Of a DNA stretch of 50,723 bases, positions 43,891 to 50,723 are shown piece after piece; the first letter of the stretch is position 1; each line of letters begins with the position of its first letter. Source of the stretch: GCA-003244245 sp036266995 (GTDB lineage: Bacteria; Actinomycetota; Actinomycetes; Mycobacteriales; Pseudonocardiaceae); NCBI GenBank assembly GCA_036266995.1, contig DATAWX010000072.1:1-50723 (forward strand). The letters run 5' to 3'. Under the pieces are notes generated by a model. The model made no database searches, was not told where the DNA came from, and was given only the letters and a program-made list of their open reading frames with translations. The translations under genes were made by a program, and so were the position numbers.

Positions 43891-44319
43891 CTAAACGTCC
43901 GTATTATGTACGGGAGGCTTCAGAGTGTCCACCGCACCTTGCAGGTAGGCGCGTTGCACGTCGGTCGCCTCGATCCGGCCCGCGTCGATCGCATCGAGCA
44001 ACGCCCGCACGTGCTCGGCGACCGCGGATGCGACCGACGATTGCACGGCAGGATCGACCGCGGATGTGACCGACGGCGGCACGGTGAGTGTTTCAAGATC
44101 CACTTTGTCGAGCGCCCGGTCACCGAGACCCCGCAAAAAATCGTCCACCGACGTTGCTTGCGTCCGCACCGCCCGCGGCAGCACCGTGGCAAGAGCTCGG
44201 GCCACCGCGCGGACGTCGGAACTGGCCAGGACGCGCTCGATGGCCGACTCGTCGCCCCGGCGGAGCGCCTGCACCAGGGCGAGCGCGTCGAGGCCATCCT
44301 TGGCGGTGGCTCGGCTCAA
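43891..44319 (-). CDS. Helical protein upstream of serine recombinase
   Basis: The 142-residue protein (ALALVQALRRGDESAIERVL, AVARALATVLPRAV, VQSSVASAVAEHVRALLDAI) is unrecognised. TTG 44319 follows AAGCAAGGAAGG, so translation is plausible. Its end meets the recombinase start. Confidence 0.62.
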   Translation of the reverse strand: MSRATAKDGLDALALVQALRRGDESAIERVLASSDVRAVARALATVLPRAVRTQATSVDDFLRGLGDRALDKVDLETLTVPPSVTSAVDPAVQSSVASAVAEHVRALLDAIDAGRIEATDVQRAYLQGAVDTLKPPVHNTDV

Positions 44320-44404
44320 TTTCAGCCTTCCTTGCTTCCTGGGTCACCGGCGTTGCACAACTACGCGGTTGCCCGATATCGGCGCCATGACCAGCGAAAA
44401 CGGC

Positions 44405-44998
44405 TCAGATCAACTCCCGCCAGAACGGCGGAGGGTCGCCAGCGTCGGCGGTTGGGGCGGTCGGCCGGGTGCCGATATCAGCGCTGACAGGCTCGGCGGC
44501 GGGCTCGGCTGGCGTGGGCGGCTGGCGCCAGACCTGCACAAACACAGTGCGGGCGCCGTACCAGCCCGTGGTGTCGATGTGGACTTCCAGCTCAGAATGA
44601 CGCTGTGCCAGGTCGTGCAGCGAGGTGATGTCGCTGGCGCCCAGGCCGTAAGGCTGCGCGATGAGCACCGCCGGTTTGCCCCCGCGCAGCCAGCCGGTGA
44701 CGTGATCCATCCACCCAACGTGGTGCGGTTTGAGCGTGCAGACCCGCACGGAGCACTGGCCCTTGGTCAGCCAGTGCAGGCACCGACCGCGGGGCGATAA
44801 GCGCAACCCGTACGCCTGTGCCCAGTCCAGTAGAGCCACCCGGGACTCGCGAGAGATGTTCGGGCCGTAGGGCCATGAGTAGTCGTCGCGGATGCCGATG
44901 GTTCGGGCTCGGATGGCCAGCTCGGGAGTGAGCAGCGGGCGGTGCGGCCAGCCGGGGTGCGGCAGGTTCCGAGTGGGGGGTTCGTCGGTCGTGGTCAC
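44405..44998 (-). CDS. Element protein with conserved GWLRGGKPAVLIAQPYGL region
   Basis: The 197-residue protein has CSVRVCTLKPHHVGWMDHVT and GGKPAVLIAQPYGLGASDI, then a Pro-rich tail. I have seen similar unassigned proteins in actinomycete elements but cannot name a function. GTG 44998 follows AGGAAGGAACCAAGACC. It lies just left of the GTGGG array. Confidence 0.7.
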   Translation of the reverse strand: MTTTDEPPTRNLPHPGWPHRPLLTPELAIRARTIGIRDDYSWPYGPNISRESRVALLDWAQAYGLRLSPRGRCLHWLTKGQCSVRVCTLKPHHVGWMDHVTGWLRGGKPAVLIAQPYGLGASDITSLHDLAQRHSELEVHIDTTGWYGARTVFVQVWRQPPTPAEPAAEPVSADIGTRPTAPTADAGDPPPFWRELI

Positions 44999-45029
44999 GG
45001 TCTTGGTTCCTTCCTGGGTTCGTAGCTGA

Positions 45030-45373
45030 CAGTAACTATCTTGGTAAAACCGGGCGCCTGGGTATTCGCCGAGGTGGGCGCCGCGGGGTGGGCGGCGTGG
45101 GTGGGGGTGGGGGTCATCCGGGCTACTTCCTATATGCACGTCCCACCACATACCCCCACCCCGTATTTCTTTTTTTCATACAAAGAGATGAGGGCCGAAA
45201 CAAGCCCACCCCGGCCCACCACGCCCACCCCGGACGGAGTAACCCCAGGCAGGCCCCGTGCGGAGGGGGTGGGCTTAGGGGGTGGGCTTTGGGCGGGGGG
45301 TGGGCTTTGGGGGTGGGCTTTGGGCTGGCACCCCCTCGGCACACCCACCCCCGGCCATCCGCCCGATTTGTCC
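45030..45373. repeat. GTGGG/CCCAC repeat array beside the replication ATPase
   Basis: These 340 bases have no gene and alternate G-rich and C-rich tracts: G-rich at 45072-45114, C-rich at 45140-45170 and 45205-45235, then G-rich at 45262-45325 with four copies of GGGGTGGGCTT(T/A)GGG. A short AT-rich run (ATTTCTTTTTTTCAT) sits in the middle at about 45165-45181. Repeats on both sides of an AT-rich core next to a replication gene suggest an origin. Confidence 0.6.
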
Positions 45374-47119
45374 TCATTCGGGGGTAGCTTCGCCACGCAG
45401 AGTGAACGAATACCGCGTACTCCCGCGCACCGTGGTGGTCTCCCAGGTGACACCCAACTCGGCGAGCCCGTCCTGCAGATGGGCCAGCACCTCAGGCACC
45501 CGGCGCGGTGTGGACGGCCAACCCGGCGCCTTGCGGTCGACCATGCCCCGGTATCCGACCAAACCTGCCTGCGGTAGTCCGTTCTCCAGTGCGTTCAGCA
45601 GCTCTGACGCCTTGCCCTTCCACTGACCGGGGCACAGGCTCACTAGCGCGTCGGCCTGCTCCCGGTCTACATCGGTGCCCCTCTCCAGTGCCTCCAGATT
45701 GACGCCAGCTTCGCGCGTCACCGCTAGGGCCACCGCGCGTTGATTGACCCGCAGCAGCGCGAGCAGCGGCCCGCCGAAGGCGTCCTCAGCGGCGGTGCGT
45801 TGCCTGGCTTCGCTCAAAGTTTTGGCGTAGGCGTCGAGCAGGCCGACCGGGCAGCCCGCCAGCGCCTCGGCGTTGGTTGCGACATCGATGGCGGCCAGCA
45901 CCTGGGCGTATGCCGCCATCCTGTATTGGGTGGGGGCTGCCACCTGACCACGCCACAGCAGCGCTGTGGCCACAGCGTCACAGGCAGCGCCTAGCAACCG
46001 CGGGTGTGCGGCGTCGAAACGTGCCTGAACCTCGGCGTCCTCGATTCGTGCGGCCACTGGTGGCGCCTCCACGGGGATGAGCCGGGCGAGTGCGTCAGGG
46101 CGCAACCCGGCGGGCACCGACACAGAAGTCAGGCCTACTGGGCGGCGGATCGGATTACTGGACAGCTCGGCGTTGCTGTAGAGCACCCGACCTTCGCGAG
46201 AGCTGCCGGTGATCAGAACGCACAGGTCATCGCTGGCGATCTGGGACACCGACGACAGGTTGTCCCACAGCGGCACAGCTCGGTGCAGGGCGCGCACCTG
46301 GTCGTCGTCGGCGTTGCGTCCGAACGCGCAGCCCAGCGCGGCGGTGCCCGAGGGCTCCCAGATCGACACGACCAGCCGCAGCCGGGTCGACTTCCCGCAG
46401 CCGGGCGGACCGGTCACCAGCACACCAGGGCGCACCGAGGCGTCGAACGGCAGCCCGAGCGCCCACCCGACCAGCAGCCTAAATGCCCGGCTGTCGGGAT
46501 CCATCGCCAGCAGCGGGGCCAGTTCATCAAGCCGACCACCCGTGACCGGGATGGGCAGCTCACCGATGGCGTGCGACCGCCGGAAGACGACATCAGACGG
46601 CAGCCGTGTGGTTACCTTCCATTCGCCCGGCCCTATCTCGACGCACTTGCCGTCTTCCCGGCCGAGATCGAGGTATATCCGATCGGGGGCGGCCTGGTAG
46701 AACCGCAGCCCCAGGGGTGTTTCCGCACCGGCGAACGCATCGGCCTCCAGATTGAGCATGACCATGTCGGCGGTCCCGCGGCTTATCGCGCCCGGGGCCA
46801 TCTTCACGATCTTTCGCCGCAATCCCGCGCCGAATGCCTGGGCTATTCCTGGCGTTCCCGTAGCAAACAGTGCTGATCCCCGCCGCACAGCGTAGGCTAC
46901 GCCCGCGTTGTGAATCAGCCTGTGCGTTTCGTTGAATTTCTTGATCAGCGCGGCGGGCGTGTTCTTTTTATCCGCGACCTTATCGCCGCCATTCAGTAAT
47001 GCACTTAACGGGTCGGCCGCGTTGCCATTGCTGGGCGCCTTATCACGGGCGGCCTTGGTGCGCTCCTCTTTGCGGCCCCGCGCACCCAGGTCCACGTCGG
47101 CGGGCAATTCGATGGTCAT
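45374..47119 (-). CDS. P-loop ATPase, probable replication protein of the element
   Basis: The 581-residue protein has a Walker A motif in VTGPPGCGKSTRLRL, a Walker B-like segment (AVPLWDNLSS), and DDLCVLITGSSREGRVLY, RPVGLTSVSVPAGLRPDALARL, similar to phage/plasmid helicase-type ATPases (D5/P4-like) in actinomycete elements. It probably acts as helicase loader or helicase in element replication. ATG 47119 overlaps the upstream stop (ATGA). No primase motif was recognised. Confidence 0.75.
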   Translation of the reverse strand: MTIELPADVDLGARGRKEERTKAARDKAPSNGNAADPLSALLNGGDKVADKKNTPAALIKKFNETHRLIHNAGVAYAVRRGSALFATGTPGIAQAFGAGLRRKIVKMAPGAISRGTADMVMLNLEADAFAGAETPLGLRFYQAAPDRIYLDLGREDGKCVEIGPGEWKVTTRLPSDVVFRRSHAIGELPIPVTGGRLDELAPLLAMDPDSRAFRLLVGWALGLPFDASVRPGVLVTGPPGCGKSTRLRLVVSIWEPSGTAALGCAFGRNADDDQVRALHRAVPLWDNLSSVSQIASDDLCVLITGSSREGRVLYSNAELSSNPIRRPVGLTSVSVPAGLRPDALARLIPVEAPPVAARIEDAEVQARFDAAHPRLLGAACDAVATALLWRGQVAAPTQYRMAAYAQVLAAIDVATNAEALAGCPVGLLDAYAKTLSEARQRTAAEDAFGGPLLALLRVNQRAVALAVTREAGVNLEALERGTDVDREQADALVSLCPGQWKGKASELLNALENGLPQAGLVGYRGMVDRKAPGWPSTPRRVPEVLAHLQDGLAELGVTWETTTVRGSTRYSFTLRGEATPE

Positions 47120-47913
47120 GCCACCCACCCCACTGCCGCGTGTCGAGCTGCCCTGGCTTGCCACTGCGCTCTGCTCATGGGCATGTCGGGGGGGTGTCCG
47201 GGCCAATCCGGGCGCCAGCCCTCCATCCGCTGCCAGCGCCGCAGCCAGGCCCACTCGCGGCGGGTGAGCACCGAGGAGGGGTCGGGGTGACCGAAGGGCA
47301 GCAGCACGGCGGTGTCACACCCAGCCGCTTTCGCGGACAGGCAGTGAGAGCCCCGCACGTCCGCTCCGTCGCGGGTAGACCCGGCGCCGTGGCAATGGAT
47401 CTGCCGACATGCCAGGCACACAAACGGCACGCTGCCCTCGTCGGGTACGCCACCGGCCATGAACATTGGATGGGCGGTGGCGGAAATCCTCGCGCGGGAC
47501 GTCACGAAATCGCCGTCGATCGCTCCAGGCTCGGTCAGATCGAACACCGCGTGAATGGGGGTGTCGCGGCCCGACGGGAAAGTTCCGTCTTTAAGGGTGG
47601 TGGTCCGCCGCTGATTATCGTGGCCTATTACCATCGTGCGTGGTGTGTCTTTGATTTCCGGGAGTAAGGGCTGTAGTAGATGCTGCTCCTCGGGCGGCAC
47701 GATGAGGTCCGGTAACGTCAAATAGTGTTCCGCAAATGGCCCCACGAGAACCGGGCCAGAAGGGACGGCTATGGTGCCCACCGGTAGTAGGTGCAGGGGG
47801 GCCACGTACACCGCAGCTTTCGCCAGGTCGACCCACACGCCGCCGACGTTGGCCAGGGCCTTGACGGGCGCCACAGCCGCTTGGCCAGCCCTGTTATGCT
47901 CGGTACTAGTCAC
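47116..47913 (-). CDS. Zinc-finger-like protein upstream of the ATPase
   Basis: The 265-residue protein has a Cys cluster (FVCLACRQIHCHGAG, GSHCLSAKAAGC) that may bind zinc, and a Trp/Pro-rich end. GTG 47913 follows AAGGAG with 8 nt spacing; GTG 47922 has no room for a ribosome site. It overlaps the ATPase gene (ATGA) and is probably a replication partner such as an initiator, but this is inferred from position. Confidence 0.68.
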   Translation of the reverse strand: MTSTEHNRAGQAAVAPVKALANVGGVWVDLAKAAVYVAPLHLLPVGTIAVPSGPVLVGPFAEHYLTLPDLIVPPEEQHLLQPLLPEIKDTPRTMVIGHDNQRRTTTLKDGTFPSGRDTPIHAVFDLTEPGAIDGDFVTSRARISATAHPMFMAGGVPDEGSVPFVCLACRQIHCHGAGSTRDGADVRGSHCLSAKAAGCDTAVLLPFGHPDPSSVLTRREWAWLRRWQRMEGWRPDWPGHPPDMPMSRAQWQARAARHAAVGWVA

Positions 47914-48054
47914 CGAGGTCACTCCTTACATTGGGGTTCTGAGGGGCGCACCGAGGGGTCCTGCGGGGTTCCGAGGGACTGGTCACGGGGTTTGGTCGCT
48001 CCTTGATCGTGTGTTGTTGAGTACGGAAGCTGTGGCAGGCCGCCCGTCTCGTTG

Positions 48055-48088
48055 CTCCCTCTCCGGTTGCGTAGGCCGGAGAGGGAGC
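48055..48088 (-). terminator. Strong stem-loop after the DUF6907 gene
   Basis: A 13-bp perfect stem (GCTCCCTCTCCGG / CCGGAGAGGGAGC) with a 9-nt loop lies downstream of the leftward DUF6907 gene. It would separate the integrase-side operon from the replication operon. End coordinates are accurate to about 1 nt. Confidence 0.75.
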
Positions 48089-48167
48089 CCAAATCTCTTA
48101 CGCGGTCAACAGTGCCTCACTCTCACTCCGCGCAACTAACGCGAAACTTTCCGTACTTGCGCGAAGC

Positions 48168-48419
48168 TCACTCAGACCACCTCCCCACAGTGGTCACGGT
48201 GCCCTCACGCTCACTGACGCTTTCGATGTAAGCGCGGGTTTCGCCGGGGCCGTCCGCGGTGTCACAGCGGACCACGGTCAGTGTGATGCGGGTATCGCCG
48301 ACCATGACCGGAGGCGGGGCGTATCCATGCAACCTAAGGTCGGTACCGGGCTCGACGGCGCATTGGCGCAGGTCACACCATGCGGGATGGTTGACGCGGG
48401 CTGTGGGTAAGCTGTGCAT
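48168..48419 (-). CDS. DUF6907-like small protein
   Basis: The 83-residue protein starts with an HPAWCDLRQCA Cys motif, has RLHGY and a beta-rich C-terminal half. This is the pattern of DUF6907, common in actinomycete elements. ATG 48419 follows AGGAGGAGCT. Function unknown. Confidence 0.75.
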   Translation of the reverse strand: MHSLPTARVNHPAWCDLRQCAVEPGTDLRLHGYAPPPVMVGDTRITLTVVRCDTADGPGETRAYIESVSEREGTVTTVGRWSE

Positions 48420-48491
48420 AGCTCCTCCTGGGTGATTCAGGGGTTGAGTTAGGCCCTGCGTCAGTTCGTGAGACTGGTGCAGGGTCGCTAT

Positions 48492-48752
48492 TTATTTGGC
48501 GGTGGTCCGAGCTTTGCGCGCCGCTCGTGCCCGAACACTGGCTAGCGCGAGTCTTCGCATATGAGCCAGGCGCGCATTCTCGGCTCGGCGGTACCGCTCG
48601 GCCACTGGCAGCACACCGTGCGGGTCCACTTCGCGCTCGAAACGCGCGACCAGTCCAGCCTGACCCCGGGCAGCGTTGGCCGCGGGATCCTCTTTCGCCC
48701 ACCGGGAATACGCCGCGATCTGCGCCCGGAGTCGGCGTTCCTGGGCGGTCAT
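48492..48752 (-). CDS. Conserved small element protein (MTAQER... type)
   Basis: The 86-residue protein (RRLRAQIAAYSRWAKEDP, GLVARFEREVDPHGVLPV) is a common actinobacterial hypothetical found with integrases. Its ATG overlaps the XRE stop (ATGA). Helical and basic at the end. Function unknown. Confidence 0.8.
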   Translation of the reverse strand: MTAQERRLRAQIAAYSRWAKEDPAANAARGQAGLVARFEREVDPHGVLPVAERYRRAENARLAHMRRLALASVRARAARKARTTAK

Positions 48753-49009
48753 TGCGCGCTCTCGGCCATTCCGAAGGGGTGCAGTCGGATGGCGCGGTCG
48801 TCTTCCAGAGCCAGCGCGGCGACGATTTTTGAGAACATCTGCGGACTGACGCGCCGGTAGCTGCCGATCTCGATACCGCCGAGGTAGGACCGGTGGCACG
48901 CCAAACGCTCTGCAAACGCCGTCGCCCCTACGCCCTTCGACATCCGCAAGGCGCGGACTGCGGGCCCATTGATGCCGATGCTGCAGGTGGAGGACTTGGC
49001 GTTGCTCAT
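48749..49009 (-). CDS. Small XRE-type HTH protein, possible excisionase or repressor
   Basis: The 86-residue protein has an HTH of XRE type (ALRMSKGVGATAFAERLACH, RSYLGGIEIGSYRRVSPQMF). Position between the integrase and the small-gene operon suits a regulator or directionality factor. ATG 49009 has no clear ribosome site and may be leaderless. Confidence 0.78.
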   Translation of the reverse strand: MSNAKSSTCSIGINGPAVRALRMSKGVGATAFAERLACHRSYLGGIEIGSYRRVSPQMFSKIVAALALEDDRAIRLHPFGMAESAQ

Positions 49010-49149
49010 AGGACAACATAAGCACGAACTAGTCACCAAGCGCACCTGCCCCTTTCCGGGGCGCATTGGTGTGTGGATTTACCCATATATCTGACCTGGG
49101 GCCCCGCAATGGGGCAGAGCTAATCGTGCCGACGTTTCACCTGTATGGC

Positions 49150-50043
49150 TTAAAGGTCGCCGAGCCCTAGCCGTCTAGCTTCGGCGGTGGCCCGCTCGCT
49201 GGCGGTGTCGGCGACGTAGCGGTCCAGCATGTCGCGGCGACTCCAGCCCGCGACCGCCATCAAGCCACCCTCGCTACCCCCGGCCGAGAGCCACCGTGAT
49301 GCCGCGGTGTGCCGCAGGACGTGCGGGGTGAAGGCCTCGATACCGGCCAGCTCGGCGCGACGCCTCAGCGCCACCCTCAGCCCGTGATAAGCGAAACGCT
49401 GGCCACCACCGCCGAGCCACAGCGCCGAGTCGCCAGCGAGCGGGTGAGCGCGCCGCAGCCGCAGATAACGGTCGATAGCCCGGCCGGTTTGCGGACCGAA
49501 GGGCACCTGGCGACCTTTGCCACCCTTGCCCCGGCGCACGACGGCCGCACCGGCGACCGCGTCCATGTCGGTGCGCCCCATGGCGATCACCTCACCGGCC
49601 CGTACCCCCGTCTCCACCATGAACCGCACCAACGCCTCGTCGCGGCGGTCGATGAACTCCTTGCCGGCACACGCCTTGACCAGTGCGCGGCATTGGTCTT
49701 CGGACAGCCGAGGCACGACCTTGACGTCCAGCTTGGGCGGCTTGAGAGACAGCAGCTCGTCCCGGTCGATCTCCTCCTCGTCGGTCAGCCACGCCGAGAA
49801 CCGGCGCAGCGCCTGATGACGCGCTCGGGCGGTGGCCGGTTCGGCGCCGGACGCCAGCAGCCCAGCCACGAACGCGTTAACGGAGGCCCGGTCCAGCACC
49901 GCGGGGCGCTCCTGGCGCTGGCACCATGTCAGGAACAGCCGCACGCCGATCGTGTAGGACTCCACCGTCTGCGCCGAGCGGTTCTCGGCGGCCAGGTGCA
50001 TGCCCCAGCTCGGCAACAGCTCGGCCAGATCTGGAGTGTTCAT
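49150..50043 (-). CDS. Tyrosine recombinase integrase
   Basis: The 297-residue protein has an N-terminal SAM-like core-binding domain and a C-terminal catalytic domain with Arg148 (ETGVRAGEV), Lys176 (GKGGKGR), His241/Arg244 (HVLRHTAA), Trp267 in place of the usual His (AGWSRRDM) and nucleophile Tyr276 (DRYV). It lies 59 nt from the ribE stop, the usual place for an integrase beside its attachment site. Confidence 0.94.
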   Translation of the reverse strand: MNTPDLAELLPSWGMHLAAENRSAQTVESYTIGVRLFLTWCQRQERPAVLDRASVNAFVAGLLASGAEPATARARHQALRRFSAWLTDEEEIDRDELLSLKPPKLDVKVVPRLSEDQCRALVKACAGKEFIDRRDEALVRFMVETGVRAGEVIAMGRTDMDAVAGAAVVRRGKGGKGRQVPFGPQTGRAIDRYLRLRRAHPLAGDSALWLGGGGQRFAYHGLRVALRRRAELAGIEAFTPHVLRHTAASRWLSAGGSEGGLMAVAGWSRRDMLDRYVADTASERATAEARRLGLGDL

Positions 50044-50101
50044 GGTCGGTTATCTTGACCGGATGCGGCATGCTTGTCTAGGCTGTTCCCGTCAGACCAT
50101 C

Positions 50102-50158
50102 ATTACCGCTGGTCAGAAGCCCAATAACCCGATACCAACCGCTCAACATACTTCGCGA
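50102..50158 (-). repeat. Right attachment site overlapping the ribE 3' end
   Basis: The last 18 codons and stop of ribE form a 57-bp segment matching 36626-36682 at 43 positions. The 10-bp identity TACTTCGCGA is at 50149-50158. Here the reading frame continues into intact ribE, so the element appears to have supplied a replacement tail. Confidence 0.82.
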
Positions 50159-50720
50159 TCACATCGACTTCGACGTTCACCAACTCGCCGGGGTGCCGCA
50201 CACCTAAGGTGGTGAGCTGCTGAGTGGTCGGGATCAGCCCTACGGAGAAGTCGTCACTGCCCACGTCGATCACGGTGAGCGATACCCCGTCCACAGTGAT
50301 CGACCCCTTCTCCACCACATAGCGGGCCAATCCGGCGGGCATCCCGATCCGCACCAGCTCCCAGGGGGCTCCCTGCTGTGGCGCGGTGCGGGACAGCACG
50401 GTTCCGGTGCCATCGACGTGACCCTGCACCAGGTGCCCGCCGAGCCGGTGCCCGACCTTCGCCGCACGCTCCAGGTTCAGCCGGTCTCCAGTCGCAGCCG
50501 GACCCAGGCTTGAGCGGCGCAGGGTCTCGCCGATCACGTCGGCGGTGAACACATCGCCGTTGACGTCGACCACGGTCAGGCACACCCCGTTGACCGCGAT
50601 CGAGTCGCCGGGCCGCGCATCTGAGGTCGTCAGCGGGCCGCGCACGGTGAATTGCGCTGCGTCGGGCCGTTCCTGCCGACTGACGAGTTCCCCGAGTTCC
50701 TCGACGATGCCGGTGAACAC
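50103..50720 (-). CDS. ribE: Riboflavin synthase alpha chain
   Basis: RibE dismutates two lumazines into riboflavin. The 205-residue protein has both lumazine-binding halves: MFTGIVEELG, GDSIAVNGVCLTV, GGHLVQGHVDG and then GSITVDGVSLTVIDV. The start is GTG 50720, three bases from the window edge. The final 18 codons overlap the attachment site, so the C-terminus may come from the element. Its normal partner ribBA lies about 18 kb away at 31723. Confidence 0.95.
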   Translation of the reverse strand: MFTGIVEELGELVSRQERPDAAQFTVRGPLTTSDARPGDSIAVNGVCLTVVDVNGDVFTADVIGETLRRSSLGPAATGDRLNLERAAKVGHRLGGHLVQGHVDGTGTVLSRTAPQQGAPWELVRIGMPAGLARYVVEKGSITVDGVSLTVIDVGSDDFSVGLIPTTQQLTTLGVRHPGELVNVEVDVIAKYVERLVSGYWASDQR

Positions 50721-50723
50721 GGT

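Larger units (their letters stand above)
36683..50148. mobile_element. Integrative element of about 13.5 kb in ribE
   Basis: The region is bounded by the two copies of the ribE 3' end with a shared 10-bp core. A tyrosine integrase gene ends its right side, followed by a small XRE protein, DUF6907 and other small genes, a P-loop replication-type ATPase, a serine recombinase and many small unknown genes. No TraB/FtsK translocase, relaxase, terminase, portal or capsid gene is present, so it differs from complete actinomycete integrative conjugative elements and from prophages. A phage satellite or a degraded conjugative element are both possible. Confidence 0.8.

Noticed and set aside
45123..45453. 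Pro-rich frames across the GTGGG array
   Set aside because: Repetitive composition alone opens these frames; no start context or homology is visible.
1..50723. CRISPR arrays
   Set aside because: No regularly spaced short repeats with unique spacers were seen; the only tandem repeats are the HAMP units and the GTGGG array.

Overview
The window is high-GC actinomycete chromosome, most likely from a Pseudonocardiaceae-type genus. The evidence is the ahpE - DUF3052 - aceE - PucR regulator - fab cluster - accD synteny, the combination of a Streptomyces-type fabD-fabH-acpP-fabF order with a mycobacterial-type accD neighbour, a DUF3145 gene, treY/treZ, and an actinobacterial rib operon followed by a PH-domain gene. 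Genus-level placement is inference.

Layout. (1) 1-4,900: signalling block with a multi-HAMP hybrid histidine kinase (cut by the window start), a single-REC response regulator, an RsbW/SpoIIAB-like anti-sigma kinase and a STAS antagonist, then a deleted remnant of an ABC-transporter ATPase. (2) 4,959-9,911: tRNA-Val(TAC), ahpE, a DUF3052 gene, aceE (homodimeric pyruvate dehydrogenase E1), a perfect 48-nt palindrome, and a pirin. (3) 10,021-16,418: type II fatty-acid synthase operon, PucR/FasR-like regulator then fabD-fabH-acpP-fabF-accD, which uses the acetyl-CoA made downstream of AceE. (4) 16,446-23,515: a membrane protein, a DUF3145 protein, a secreted subtilisin, a PAS-GGDEF-EAL protein coupled to a Methyltransf_19 gene, and shikimate dehydrogenase. 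(5) 23,585-28,544: treY-treZ trehalose synthesis, DUF3618 protein, Bcp peroxiredoxin and a tRNA with an odd anticodon loop. (6) 28,545-31,723: an IS481-like remnant, a small peptide gene with an ELLPARTVLSLF segment, then the minus-strand rib operon ribBA-ribH-PH protein. (7) 31,842-36,580: a degraded accessory stretch holding multicopper-oxidase, MBL-fold, VOC and HTH fragments among intact STAS, GAF-ANTAR and F420-type genes.

(8) 36,626-50,158: an integrated element of about 13.5 kb. Its tyrosine integrase sits 59 bp from the 3' end of ribE. A second, 75%-identical copy of the ribE 3' end (57 bp, same stop codon, codons for AKYV..R..S.Y..S.QR) lies at the opposite boundary. This is the signature of integration into the 3' end of ribE with replacement of the last codons, and it separates ribE from ribBA. 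The element carries an integrase, a small XRE protein, DUF6907 and other small proteins, a zinc-finger protein, a P-loop replication-type ATPase, a G-rich GTGGG repeat array that may be its origin, a serine recombinase, coiled-coil and HTH proteins, a WhiJ-like XRE/DUF6879 module and a rightward cluster of small Cys-rich or membrane proteins. I see no conjugation translocase, terminase, portal or capsid gene, so it looks like a non-autonomous integrative element or satellite.

Coding calls rest on reading frame, codon character, start-site context and recognisable motifs. No database search was possible.
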